Source of the DNA: Liolophura sinensis
Taxonomy: Eukaryota > Mollusca > Polyplacophora > Chitonida > Chitonidae
NCBI RefSeq assembly: GCF_032854445.1
Contig: NC_088296.1
Span: 17,537,485 to 17,601,484 of the forward strand
Direction: 5' to 3'
DNA: 64,000 nt
The notes under the pieces were generated by a model. It saw nothing but the letters and a program-made list of their open reading frames with translations. It was not told the origin of the DNA and ran no database searches. Shown piece after piece: positions 54,129 through 64,000 of this stretch. The position numbers were made by a program, and so were the translations under genes. Each line of letters begins with the position of its first letter. Positions within the stretch are counted from its first letter, which is position 1.

Positions 54129-54804
54129 CTATTATATAACATCATATTTTTCATGGCACAGAACAAGCTCTTGTGAGCTTTATTTCCGCCAAATGTATCA
54201 CTCGTGTATACATTTGTATTCAGTTTAAGGTTTATGCTGAATAAAAAATGAAAGGAAAATCTCATGACTGCTACAGGGCCAGCAACAGCCATATTATAAG
54301 GACTATCTACTGCCTAGCTGTCTAATGATCTGTCACGGTAACAACTTGTTCTTCACCAATTAATGAAATGATTATGGTGTCACGTACAGTATGGTCATAT
54401 AGCCCCTTAAGCAAGACATGCAAGACAGAGTGGATTCTACATCCAACGTCAGGTTTGAACCCACGACTGGTGTCCCCTTACGATTGAAAGGCTAACACTT
54501 TCAAGTGCTGGCCTACTATCCGCTTACCCTAGCATTATAAAGGCAGGGTGTCTTGCTTAAAACCATTCCGAGAAGGCATCACATTTGGATTTTATACAAA
54601 GAAAATCAATCATGAAGCTTTTTATTATTCTGTCACTGTTTTCGTTTTGCTTTTGATTTCCCCGATTTGCTATCCTGTTTTTGTAGAACGTAAATCTGTA
54701 AATTATCACACGTCCCCCCCCCCCCCCCCAAAAAAAAAAAACACCAGCTGTCAATGAAATATCTTCTTTGCCAGCACAGTATTCCAGTGTGTGAAAACTA
54801 AAAC

Positions 54805-55485
54805 CAAAACCGGAAGTGTGAGTCTACAGCCTGAAATCCCAAGCATCTCAACATTTCTACGACAGTCTGTCACCCTTTATTTCAACCCACACAGAGAATC
54901 CGGGTCATGATTTGGCTGTTTCGAGCAGCTGACAGCCCACCAAATACAACCGAACCAAGTGTAAACTAATGTCCAAGCGATCGACTGCTTGATGTGACGG
55001 CAGTCGTCGCCATTTTTCGTTAGAAGACAAACGGAAGTTGCTTTGGTCAGAAACGGAAAAGGCCTTTGGGACTCAACTTCCGCCTCCGTTACAGATGACG
55101 ATGCGCACTAAATCTCTTCCAAGGACTAACTTACCGAATGCTAGCCCCGGAAAAGCCAGGTTTGCTTCTGTTTGTGTCGAGAAACTCAAGAACTCCAAAC
55201 TTCGCCGTCTAACCGGAAGTGAAGAGACATTCCTGTGAGGCGATTTACTGTGGACGATTGAAAACAAAATATCAGTACGAGAGATTTGAAATGTCGAAAA
55301 TGTTATATACCCCAATGTGTGTATTATGACAGTCGAAGAACGCGATAAGCTAACGCTTAATTTATTTTTTCATAAATAGACAGTAATTTGCAACGGTAAC
55401 GTGTTTTCTTAAGAATTTATTTTTCTGAGCGAATGAGTAAACAGATCCGTGTGTTATGAGGCGGTGGAGTGCGCATGCGTGTGGG
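54805..55485 (-). promoter_or_regulatory. GABPB: GABPB promoter region with ETS/GABP and NRF-1 type sites
   Basis: CG-richer than its surroundings. ETS-type cores: ACCGGAAGT at 54809-54817, ACGGAAGTT at 55031-55039, AACTTCCGCC at 55075-55084 and ACCGGAAGT at 55212-55220. TGCGCATGCGTG at 55470-55481 matches the NRF-1 palindrome. GTCGCCATTTTT near 55006 is a reverse YY1-type word. Sites lie on both sides of the inferred first exon. Confidence 0.7.
55135..55245 (-). other. GABPB: GABPB noncoding first exon (5' UTR)
   Basis: The minus-strand donor CATTCG-GTAAGTTAG is a perfect consensus at 55135/55134. It would splice to the acceptor at 51980 just before the start codon. The transcription start is not fixed by sequence; about 55245 is a guess from the ETS site at 55212. 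Confidence 0.6.
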
Positions 55486-56675
55486 CGGTATAGTCTATTG
55501 CAGTGTTGCTGACCTCATTTTATAGTTTTATAGTTACTTGTGTTAAAGCTCACCATCAAATAAACCAAAATAAAGAGCAAGGAAAAAAAAAGTTTTTTGT
55601 TTACATTTGTACAATTTTAAATTGTACCTAATGGAAGCCAGTAAATAACCCATCAACATGGAGGTATGGAAGACTATTTCTTGTGACATGCAGGATTCTT
55701 TTAAATGTTCAGAATTTCTGATTAGCATGCATAAGATGTTCAGTACGAAAAAAGAAAGCTGTCCCAATAAGTCTGTGGGAAAAGATTAACGACTGATTTT
55801 TGCCGATGAGTGGTGGCAAGGTATAGCCTACATAAGTGACATGATAAATATATAAATAAATAAAACCCCCAAAAAATTATAAACTAATTAATTAATGTGA
55901 TAGATAAATGAACAAATAATTGTCAATTTTTAGAAGTTGTGTAACTGTGTACCGGTGCCGGTATATTTATATTTTACGGGTAAATAATTGTTATTTATAA
56001 ATAAGGGTAGGCCTTTGTTAGGCCTAAGTCTTTGATAATTTAGATATGTCAGTAGTGATTGGCGATTAAAAAAAAATTATTAAACCATAGAGAAATTAAA
56101 CCATACTGAACACTATGTCAAGAAATATAAAATACTTGTAACGTGTCGTTTGTAGAAATCATATCTAAAAAAGGTCACTCCAAAACAGGTAGGCTATAAA
56201 TAATTTCAACAGGAATTTTGTATTTTTATTTATTTATTTTTTAGTTTTATCGTTTTTACTGGCGAGGAATCCGGATTTTCACCCAAAATATTTTTCTGAT
56301 AATAAACTTAGTCAAACTTTACAAATGTGTAATAAATGGTCATGACGAATCAAGCAAAGTGTGTCAATTGAAAAGGATAAAATGTTCGTGAAATTATAAG
56401 TTTTATCTTCTTCTCGTCCCAGCTCTGCGATTTCATGGTCCCAGGCTAACGAGGTCGGAGGTTCGAATCCACCTATGTATGTGGTTTGGCTTTGAAGATC
56501 GGAAGTCTTCTCCGGGGCCTAGTGAATGGAAGTTGTTTACTCTGGGTATTCCGGTTTCTGCTACGTGACCAGTACATCTACCCGCCATTAAAATAAGTAA
56601 ATATCAAAATACAAATCTGAGCACGGCGTTGCAGACAGTATGCAACTAAATTGTAAGGCACACTTTACCCAGTAT
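55486..56675. other. Intergenic sequence between GABPB and COX7C, left part
   Basis: AT-rich, no conserved protein. 56440-56480 has a tRNA box-B-like GAGGTTCGAATCCACC but no matching box A or cloverleaf. Confidence 0.5.
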
Positions 56676-56816
56676 GTTCGCGTACGTGAGAATGTCTACC
56701 AGCATTCTGTGGATGATCGTGAATTTCCGCCGAACTTTACCCGGTTTCCTCTCACTGCCCACCGTCGTATTAGTGAAATATTCTTCAGTATGGCGTAAAA
56801 CACCAATGAAATAAAA
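56676..56816 (+). mobile_element. SINE family A, 3' part
   Basis: Contains GTACGTGAGAATGTCTACCA, TTTACCCGGTTTCCTCTCAC and GAAATATTCTTCAGTATGGC, with an A-rich tail that abuts the dispersed element copy 3. Confidence 0.8.
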
Positions 56817-56824
56817 AAAAAAAA

Positions 56825-57240
56825 CAGGTGCATGTAGTACGCTCGATTTGTAACATCACTGGCACCACTAGCAAATTTTGTACCACGACGAGGTCACTGC
56901 ATGTAGCAGTGGTTCGCAGGGTTGAGGCAGGAAATGATGTCCGAAAACAAAAACAGAAAAAAAACTCTGTTTTAACCTCTGTCTCTAATAATATTTTATT
57001 TACATATTCATTCTCCATATGAAAAGAATGATTCTATCCAATACCAGAATCAATTTCATTGCTGAAAGTTGATTAAATATTTCCGCACGAGGAGACCAGT
57101 GGTACTTCTAAGCCGAAACAAGCCCACGTGCACGTGGATCACACAGACTCCATGCAGATGTCAAGCTTCTTTAGGGGCAGTGATGTATTAAAGTGTGTGT
57201 AGAGTGCGACACATACTCTGTGAGGAATTGTCCCCTTGTT
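56825..57240 (+). mobile_element. Dispersed element, copy 3, unexpanded
   Basis: Contains CACTAGCAAATTTTGTAC, GGCAGGAAATGATGTC, CTCTGTCTCTAATAATATTT, ATTCATTCTCCATATGAAAA and GGCAGTGATGTATTAAAG. It has neither the 15-bp nor the 57-bp array and shows the basic layout of the element. Confidence 0.75.
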
Positions 57241-57334
57241 GTATCAAGTATCATTTATGAATTTGTTGATAATTATGTGATTAGCAGGTAGACTATATAG
57301 CTGAAGATAATTCAAGTCTTTTTAGATAAAATAT

Positions 57335-57338
<4 letters not shown>

Positions 57339-57388
<50 letters not shown>
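57339..57388. repeat. (TA)n microsatellite
   Basis: Pure TA run. Confidence 0.95.
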
Positions 57389-57390
<2 letters not shown>

Positions 57391-59177
57391 TGTTAAATTA
57401 ATAGGACGATGCATGCAGTAATTGTCCATGCATTATAGGAACTGTATAGAATCTTCGAAAAGCTCGAGTTCTATATTTTATTGAAAACTACATGTAAGTT
57501 GGTATAACGTAATACACTAACAGAGGTCTGAAAGCATGTGACTTTACAGCAGATGTGTAACTAAATTATGGTGAATTCAAAATGTACGTGGTTCTGTAGT
57601 TGTTCATATAGGGCCCGGACTCCCAGCACACGAGGCAACGGGTTTAGTCTTGACCTTGAATCAAGGACTACAAATAATATAACCTTAGTGTAAATATTCA
57701 GGAAGAGTGATGGAAACAGCCCTAAACGGCCACAGCCATTTTCTTCTGATATGCTTGGTACATGTACGTCAGTAAATCAGTTTTAATCTGGAATTCTGAC
57801 GAGGTCATCGGATGCGTCATGTTAAAACAACCGGAAACAGGGTATAGCGCCACTCGTACCACACGCACAAACGGTTAAAAGTCAAACCAGGGTTTGGGTG
57901 ACGCTAGCGGGAAACAGATGAGGTCTCGTTTATAGAGATAAGTCACACATGATTGGTTAAAATTGATAGATAAAATTGCTAAAATCGCGGCGCTTTCGAT
58001 TTTTCTCAATGTATACTGGTTTAGCTTACGTTGAACTGCGATATCTTTATTTTTTTTGACCAATTTTGTGGCATTTTCATTGGCTCATAAATAACTAATT
58101 TGCATACACACAGAAATGAGTGATAAGATTAGATATGTATCTCAAATGGATTATTGAGATACTTGACAACATTCTTAACCACATTTGCATAAAACACAGG
58201 AAAACGTACCGCTCCTTCATTTGTGTATTTTATTTGTTTATTTGGTATTTAGTGCTGCCCTGGAAAGTATTCCAATCATATGGCGATGCTCACGTTTCCG
58301 GGTAGAGGAAAGGGGAGTGATTTACGTAGATAAAAATACCAGAATACATGTATCAGCTGGATTTCTGGAAACCCTATTGTCTCGGAGAATCGTGAATCTG
58401 GAATAGATAGCCCCCATTCATTGTAACGGCTGGCAAACACCATTGCATGTGAACGTGTTTCCAGACAGTCACGTACGAGATAAAGGCTTCACGGCTTGCT
58501 GTGCTCTGGATAGTAATCCATAGTTAATGGGTACTTGAAGGGAGTTGCTGTCTGTCTAAGTGTGTTCAGGCCACTTAATGGAGAACTGCCAGTAATACAA
58601 TATGTCACGGATCCTCCTATCTTTTTATAATAGCCTGTATCTCTGTAAGCAGACAGGGGTTTTCTCTGATCTGTTAAGCGTTTTGTCAGTAAGTAATCAG
58701 CCTTTGTCATACAGCGTGGATTCATTGGTTCGAATCCAACCAATGGCGATAATGAGAAATTACACTGCACGTCAAAGAGCATATCGAAAATTACGCTTCA
58801 GTAATTATTTTAAGGCATACAAATGACCTATAACCATCTATCAACTCATCAACCAACCAATCAAACAATCAACCGTAGGCATACGCAATCATTGCACCAA
58901 ATCATTTATTCACTTGACAGTGCACACAATCAATTAACAAAACATTCAATCAACCAATCGAGCAATTAAGTCTGCCTGACCGCCAAACTTCCCTTCCACA
59001 TCAATCAGCCAGACAAACCCATTCAGGTAGTCTGTCCATCCGCCCGTCCACCCATCCGCCTGTCTGTCGCATTTGTGACCCTGTTAGACTATATAAACTC
59101 TGACAGAACACGTTAATAACTAAACATGTATGGGTAAATCCCATTCATAAGCCTGTAACCTATTTTCCTCAATGAAA
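57389..59177. other. Intergenic sequence, no gene seen
   Basis: 58810-58960 is rich in CAATCAA-type words (degenerate simple repeat). 58725-58745 holds a box-B-like GGTTCGAATCC without a tRNA fold. Open frames here have no recognisable motif. Confidence 0.45.
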
Positions 59178-59523
59178 CTTGAACCGCTTCCGTGGTGGAG
59201 TGGATAGAGTGTACGCCGCAAAGTCGGGAGATCCGGGATGGTCGGGTCATCCCGTCACTTTAAAACATCACTTTAAAGCGGTACATGTTGCTGGCTGGTG
59301 GCTGGTTGGCCCGGTGTCGGTATAATGTGACTTGGTGGGGTGTCATGTCTGGTGTCTTCGATATCATATACTCCAGCAGCGGCAGCACTTAATTTGGCGG
59401 CATGGTGTCGCCCTGCCGTGAGAAGACACAGTATATGTACACACACACAATGACTCCTCGTCGTCATGTGACTGAAAAAAATGTTAAGTACGATATTAAA
59501 CCTCAGGCATGCATTTATTCATT
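59178..59523 (+). mobile_element. SINE family C, full length, 8-bp target duplication
   Basis: The head TTCCGTGGTGGAGTGGATAG resembles box A of a tRNA. The body has GGCCCGGTGTCGGTATAATG and TGTCATGTCTGGTGTCTTCG. The tail is GACTGAAAAAAATGTTAAGT. CAATGAAA flanks it at 59170-59177 and 59524-59531. Confidence 0.9.
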
Positions 59524-59743
59524 CAATGAAAAGTGCCTGGCGCTTTTCACTGCAGCGTCTCGGTCAACCTGTTCAGTGGTTGATTATAGCTAGAGATGTA
59601 CTGTCACCTGTGTGGCTGTCTCAGTTTCACATCAGTTTCTTGCGGACGTCCATTATTATATAATGTAATCTAGTGTATAATGTAATCTAGATTATCACGG
59701 TAAGTAAACCATTAGAATACGTATCAGCTATACAATCATGCAA

Positions 59744-59842
59744 CCCCCTCTGTTTCCTCCCACCGTAATGCTGGGCGCCGTCGTATAGGCCTAAGTGAAA
59801 TATTCTTGAGTATGGCGTAAAACTCCAATCAAATAAATAAAC
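59744..59842 (+). mobile_element. SINE family A, 3' part
   Basis: Contains CTCTGTTTCCTCCCACCGTA and GAAATATTCTTGAGTATGGC, then a (AAAT)n tail. Confidence 0.85.
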
Positions 59843-59924
59843 TCTGCATCTAAAACAAGCAATCAAGTTAATATTGTGAATTGCTCTCTTTTTATAGGCT
59901 TTGGTATTCGCAAAAAACGTATTT

Positions 59925-60048
59925 ATTTAATTATTTGACTGGTGTTTTACTCCGTACTCAAGAATATTTCACTTATACGACGGAGGCCAGCATTATGATG
60001 GGAGGAAACCGGGCAGAGCCCGGAGAAGACCACGGCCATCCGCAGGTT
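59925..60048 (-). mobile_element. SINE family A, 3' part, reverse orientation
   Basis: Contains GACTGGTGTTTTACTCCGTA and GAGGCCAGCATTATGATGGG. It forms an inverted pair with the copy at 59744. Confidence 0.88.
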
Positions 60049-60289
60049 TTAACCCATACAAACACCTTCATGTGTATATATAGCTTTAGAGTGCAATTCT
60101 TCAATGAAAAGTGCTGCTTTGAGGGCTGCGGTCAGCGATCAGCTAGTATATTTATATCAGTACAGGCCTACATATCCTGAAATAGATAAACAAAATTCAC
60201 CGGCCTTGTTACATAACAACGCCTGGCAGTGACCGTACACACTGACTTTACCGGTTATCATAATGATTTGTGTAAAAAAAATAATAATG

Positions 60290-60428
60290 CCGTGTTTAGC
60301 GAGGCTACGTGACGGCAGGCAGGTGTCTCCTGCACGCGCAACCCGGCCCTCTCATTCACAGAAGGCTCCTGAGCCTATAGTCATCTGACGACCTCACCTT
60401 GTATCACCGCTGAGGGTATCGATCCAAA
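60290..60428 (+). promoter_or_regulatory. COX7C: COX7C promoter and 5' UTR region
   Basis: CG-richer than its surroundings, with CTACGTGACGG (CRE/E-box-like) at about 60304 and TGCACGCGCA (NRF-1-like half) at about 60332. AAAATGGCGAC at 60426-60436 is a YY1-type word that overlaps the start codon. No TATA box and no clear ETS core were seen. Confidence 0.45.
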
Positions 60429-60548
60429 ATGGCGACTGTTGGACGTGTGGCGATAACTCGGCTTGGGGCTTTCACTCCAAAAAGGGAATTCTCTACCACT
60501 CTTGCGAGAAAAAGTCAGCCTTGGCAACAACATGGAATCCCAGGATCG
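60429..60548 (+). CDS. COX7C: COX7C exon 1: targeting peptide
   Basis: 40 codons from ATG in an AAAATGGCG context to donor GTAAGA. It encodes the presequence and KSQPWQQHGIPGS, which stands where the mature N-terminus (SHYEEGPGK) is in human. Confidence 0.92.
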
Positions 60549-63500
60549 GTAAGATATTCAAATTTTCAAATTTAAAAAAATTTAATCGTTGTCGATAAGT
60601 ATTTCATAATGGTATGACAGATAATCGTACTATGTGTTTGTGGTACTGTTGCATAATGTAGCTCTATCTCCCAAACTGATAGGAACTGTATAAATAGAGT
60701 TATCAGTTTCAATCAGTATGACTTTAATTATGCACTGAACATTAATGTGCCTCCATTATTATGACATTCAAAACATCAGTAAATCCTTTTGAGGTTAATA
60801 TAATTGTCATTGGCATGTGTACAAAATGGCTAACAGAAACGTAGACGTTTCGCTCTAGATCTATAACATTTACGAGGGATGTCAAAGGTCATTTTCCTTT
60901 TCTGAGTAATGTTGCACGCTTACCCTGTAAAGCATGCCTACAAACAGCTAACAAATTTTTACTTCCTTGTCAGTGCCCGTGTTAAGTTATGTAGTCGGCT
61001 GTGGAAGTCGATACTGCCCATTCTGTATATTGCTATCTCGACCTTTTCAAAAAAATTTTATATGCGTTTTAGAGTTTTCTTTAAACGTATATGTTTAAGA
61101 CTCGCGAGCCTCTCGCCAATGCGGTCGCTGTGAGTTCAAGTCTAGCTCATGCTTCCTTCCTCTCCGACCGCACGTCTTCCCGCAATCCGGGCACGGTCTT
61201 GGTTTTCCTCCCGCCCCTGCCCGGTTTCCGCCGCCATAAAGCTGGCAGGACAAGGCGATGCTGCCTTAGTGGTGCCACCACTGAAGTGCCACGCCAAAGT
61301 CACCAACATTTTACGTTCGTTTACGACCGCTACTGGCAATACAACACAGCTAGGTGCGATCTGAGCGTGAAGTCCGACATTCGTAAAGCGTAAACGGACT
61401 CTTTCTTGGCATGACACCCAATTCAAATTCGTAGTCCATGAAAAGTTGCCATGCTGATCGCATCAAAAAAGGTTTAAATGCAACTGTTCATGAAAGCATG
61501 CATCATCTTGATGTTATAAACATGAGTGCATATAAAGCCTCTAGCTCCGGGTTAAGCGGAATTAAATATCAGGGATCCTGAACGCCCTGTTAATACTAGC
61601 CAACAAAAATATTACTATTACCATATACAAGTTTAGATTCAAGTCCAGCTCATGTTAACTTCCTCTCCGACCGTAAGTCGGAAGGGCTGTCATCAACCTG
61701 CGGATGGTCGTGGGTTTCCCCCTTGCTCTGCTTGGTTTCTTCCCACCCTAATGCTGGCCGCCGTCGTATAAGTGAAATGTTCTCGAGCACGGCGTAAAAC
61801 ACCAATCTAATAAATAAATAAATTATACAAGTTTAGAAACTTAGACCAAAGGCCTTTGATGCAGTATCGTTGACAACGTATGTTTTTGAATACATATCTT
61901 GCGACGTCGATTAAAATCATCATGTTTCAAATCTGATGTAGGTCTAACAAATGCTATAAGACGAGATATGTAAGTGCGCCATATGTAGGGCTGGGTTTGG
62001 TGATACCAAAGACCTTAAACATGGAACTCACTTGTTACTCAACATTGATAGCAAGGAAACAGTAATTGTTGTCTCAGTGTCAGTATAATGTGACTGGGTT
62101 GGATGTCGTGTCTGGTGTCTTCGACATGATGCATGAACGATAGTAGAAATTTGGCGGCATGCATGAATTCTCCCTGCTACAAGAAGGCTCAGTATATGCA
62201 CACACAAATGATGTCTCCTCACATGATGAAAAACGTTATGTACATACATACATACATGTTCGACCTTTGTTGGGTGTTTTTTTGTTGTTTTTTTTTTTTG
62301 ATCTAAAATAGATCGTATTTTTAACGATATCAGTGCATCAAGAAAGGTCACTGTCACTGTTCAATGTATTACAACCTTTCTCGATGTAAGAAACCAGTGG
62401 ATCGCATATATCCTTACTATCCCATTCATTCATTCATCCATTCATCCATGCATTAGTTCGTTCATTCTGTTACGTTTGACATGGTACATATATAGCGATC
62501 AAGTACATATATAGCGATCAAGATCCATAGCGTTTCATCATATTCACGCCTATTACATGTATGAATTGAAATTTATTACATGGCTTAAAACCCGGCGGAA
62601 ATATATGAATTTATTTATTTATCTACTTGATTGGTGTTTTACGCCGTATTCAAGAATGTTTCACTTATACGACGCCGGCCATTATTATGGTGGGAGAAAA
62701 CCGGGCACTGCCCGGGGAAAACCCACGACCATCCACAGGTTGCTGGAAGACCTTCCCACGTACAGTATATGAATTGATGCCAGCATAAATACAACAGTGT
62801 ATCAATGGAACATAAGAACTTCTAGTCTAGGACATCACGAAACATGGATTCGCGTCATTGTTCACTTTCTGTAGCAGTACTAGTGTCATTGCCATCTGTC
62901 TCTCACCAATGTGGTAGCTGTGAGTTCAAGTCCAGCTCATGCTGGCTTCCTCTTCGGCCGTACGTGGGAAGGCCTTCCTGCAACCTACGGATGGTCGTGG
63001 GTTTTCCCTGGGCTCCGCCCGATTTCCACCCACCATAATGCTGGCCGCCCGTCGTATAAGTGAAATATTCTTGAGTACGGCGTAAAAGCACCAATCAAAT
63101 AAATAAATTATTGTCATCTAGACATCAATGTGTTTCATCCCTGCAGGGTGCATGTCATGGTGATGTGATACGTTTATTACGCGTCGTTAATACTCTGGTG
63201 CAGCGCAATCACCCATTTGGCCACTTACCAATGCGGTCCTTGTGAGTTCAGGTCATGATACATGGCTTCCTCTCCGATCGCTCGTGGAAAGGTCTCTCAG
63301 CAACTTGCGGATGGTCGTGGTTAACCTAAGGCTAAGTCGCCTCCCACCATAATGCTGGCCGCCGTCGTATAAGTGAAACATTCTTGACTACCGTGTAAAA
63401 CACAAACAAAATAAATAAATAAATTCATATTCCGTATCTTGTCGAATGTTTGTCCACTAAGACCTCACTCCCGTGCTATACCCGGTTTCCTCCCACCATA

Positions 63501-63821
63501 ATGCTGGCCGCCGTATAAGTTAAATATTCTTGAGGGCGACGTAAAACACCTATCAAATAAACAGATAAATAAACCACCATAGCATTAGTGGAAATTTATT
63601 GAGAATGGCGTTTAACAAAAATCAGTCCATCCATATTTCCAGGTTTTTTCCCATCTTGCCTTTGTACAAAAATATTCATTGCTGTGTATTTTCCCCCCAC
63701 ACAGAATCTCCCGTTCTCTATCAAGAACCGTTACAAGGTCACCCTGGTAATGACCTTGTTCTTCGCCAGTGGATTCAATGCCCCGTTCCTCTTGATTCGC
63801 CATCAGCTGCTGAAGAAATAA
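60429..63821 (+). CDS. COX7C: Cytochrome c oxidase subunit 7C, mitochondrial (two coding exons)
   Basis: Small single-span subunit of respiratory complex IV in the inner mitochondrial membrane. Exons 60429-60548 and 63705-63821 join in phase 0 to give 78 residues. Residues 1-28 (MATVGRVAITRLGAFTPKRE, FSTTLARK) are Arg/Lys-rich with no acid but one Glu, as in a mitochondrial targeting peptide. Residues 41-78 read NLPFSIKNRYKVTLVMTLFF, then ASGFNAPFLLIRHQLLKK. Human COX7C ends NLPFS..N.W.LL..M.L.FGS.FA.PFL.VRHQLLK. The membrane helix is about 52-71. It is somewhat longer than the 63-residue human precursor, by its presequence. Confidence 0.95.
61100..61246 (+). mobile_element. SINE family A, 5' part
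   Basis: Contains GAGCCTCTCGCCAATGCGGT, GTGAGTTCAAGTCTAGCTCA and CCCTGCCCGGTTTCCGCC. The tail is lost. Confidence 0.8.
61628..61829 (+). mobile_element. SINE family A, lacking box A
   Basis: Contains ATTCAAGTCCAGCTCATG, CAACCTGCGGATGGTCGTGG and GAGCACGGCGTAAAACACCA, then (AAAT)n. Confidence 0.9.
61985..62240 (+). mobile_element. SINE family C, 5'-truncated
   Basis: Contains GGTGATACCAAAGACCTTAA, GTCAGTATAATGTGACTGGG, TCGTGTCTGGTGTCTTCGAC and TATATGCACACACAAATG. Confidence 0.85.
62612..62763 (-). mobile_element. SINE family A, reverse orientation, 3' part
   Basis: Contains TTGATTGGTGTTTTACGCCG, CGGCCATTATTATGGTGGGA and CGACCATCCACAGGTTGCTG. Confidence 0.9.
62893..63112 (+). mobile_element. 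SINE family A, near full length
   Basis: Contains TCACCAATGTGGTAGCTGTG, AGTTCAAGTCCAGCTCATGC, then the body and the tail GAGTACGGCGTAAAAGCACC. It is inverted with respect to the copy at 62612. Confidence 0.92.
63221..63425 (+). mobile_element. SINE family A, diverged
   Basis: Contains CACTTACCAATGCGGTCC, TGTGAGTTCAGGTCA and GAAACATTCTTGACTACCGT. Confidence 0.85.
63479..63575 (+). mobile_element. SINE family A, 3' end only
   Basis: ACCCGGTTTCCTCCCACCAT to the ACCTATCAAATAAACAG tail. It ends about 130 bp before COX7C exon 2. Confidence 0.88.
63705..63821 (+). CDS. COX7C: COX7C exon 2: membrane span and C-terminus
   Basis: The acceptor TTTTCCCCCCACACAG is strong. It encodes NLPFSIKNRYKVTLVMTLFF, then ASGFNAPFLLIRHQLLKK and TAA. 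This is the diagnostic part of COX7C. Confidence 0.96.
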   Translation, partial: NLPFSIKNRYKVTLVMTLFFASGFNAPFLLIRHQLLKK

Positions 63822-63867
63822 GCTAAACCAACAGGTTAGAGCAATTAACCGTATCTCAAACTCTGTC

Positions 63868-63873
63868 AATAAA
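63868..63873 (+). terminator. COX7C: Candidate COX7C polyadenylation signal
   Basis: AATAAA 47 bp after the stop codon. A possible donor (CAACAG-GTTAGA at 63834) just after the stop could instead begin a 3' UTR intron. Confidence 0.5.
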
Positions 63874-64000
63874 TTAACTGCTAATCATACGTTACTGTTC
63901 GTATACTGTTATGCTTGTAAAGAAAGAGTTGGTTTACTATGGTAAACTGTTTTCGTATTCACTCTTTTATTATACACATGTTTAAAAGAGTTTTACATAG

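Larger units (their letters stand above)
51980..55134. other. GABPB: GABPB first intron, 3.2 kb
   Basis: Inferred from the donor at 55134 and the acceptor at 51980. Holds the family B SINE at 52474-52827, a SINE tail at 54080-54128, a C run at 54714-54729 and ETS-type sites near its 5' end. Confidence 0.7.
60549..63704. other. COX7C: COX7C intron, 3.2 kb, SINE-rich
   Basis: Holds SINE family A copies near 61100, 61628, 62612, 62893, 63221 and 63479, and a family C copy near 61985. Apart from these no gene is seen. Confidence 0.8.

Noticed and set aside
55038-55238. Divergent 66-codon plus-strand gene at the GABPB promoter
   Set aside because: Short, no family match, and overlaps the inferred noncoding first exon of GABPB. 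A bidirectional promoter is possible but this frame alone does not support a gene.
56440-56480. Possible tRNA gene (GAGGTTCGAATCCACC)
   Set aside because: Only a box-B-like word. No acceptor stem, D arm or anticodon arm could be paired around it; more likely a SINE remnant. The same applies to GGTTCGAATCC near 58728.
61142-61426. 94-codon and overlapping frames in the COX7C intron
   Set aside because: Built mostly from a SINE family A head read in several frames.
39063-63117. Recurring open frames reading like [21 protein letters not shown]
   Set aside because: They are translations of SINE family A in both orientations, not a protein family.

Overview
The window is animal nuclear DNA: split genes with canonical GT-AG introns, many tRNA-derived SINEs, inverted-repeat (MITE-like) elements and large tandem arrays. 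Gene content and the SINE types point to a lophotrochozoan, most likely a mollusc and probably a bivalve. That assignment is inference from repeat style, not a search result. Repeat boundaries below are read by eye and may be off by 10-20 bases.

Three protein-coding genes can be read exon by exon. (1) Plus strand, 6480-30478: the 3' part of an ADAR1-like double-stranded-RNA adenosine deaminase. Nine exons encode the last dsRNA-binding domain and the whole deaminase domain (about 513 residues, with HAE, PCG and SCTDK zinc/catalytic motifs intact). Its 5' part lies left of the window. (2) Minus strand, about 55245 down to 37492: a complete GABP-beta (NRF-2 beta) gene with a noncoding first exon, four ankyrin-repeat exons, the transactivation region and the C-terminal leucine zipper. 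(3) Plus strand, 60429-63821: COX7C, a small nuclear-encoded subunit of cytochrome c oxidase, in two coding exons. ADAR and GABPB converge; GABPB and COX7C diverge. GABP is a known activator of nuclear COX genes, so genes 2 and 3 are functionally related neighbours.

Repeats by region. 1-760: a 47/95-bp tandem repeat. 1320-4690: a dispersed element that carries a 3-kb array of a 15-bp unit. 7100-9610: a 34-bp minisatellite, a SINE, a repeat of about 178 bp and a 31-bp minisatellite, all in one ADAR intron. 15545-27201: an 11.6-kb array of about 190 copies of a 61-bp unit, filling the ADAR intron exactly up to the 3' splice site of the next exon, so that the real splice acceptor is the last repeat unit. 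27322-27625: a 22-bp array starting just after that exon. The GABPB introns and the intergenic regions are full of SINE copies of three families with different tRNA-like heads but a similar 3' tail.

The most interesting observations are these: the 61-bp array phase-locked to a splice acceptor inside an RNA-editing enzyme gene; a 23-bp palindromic tandem duplication that shifts the reading frame at the C-terminus of GABPB; a phase break between two GABPB exons; and a dispersed element that has grown different internal tandem arrays in different copies. Several stretches show clustered one-base indels that look like uncorrected assembly error.
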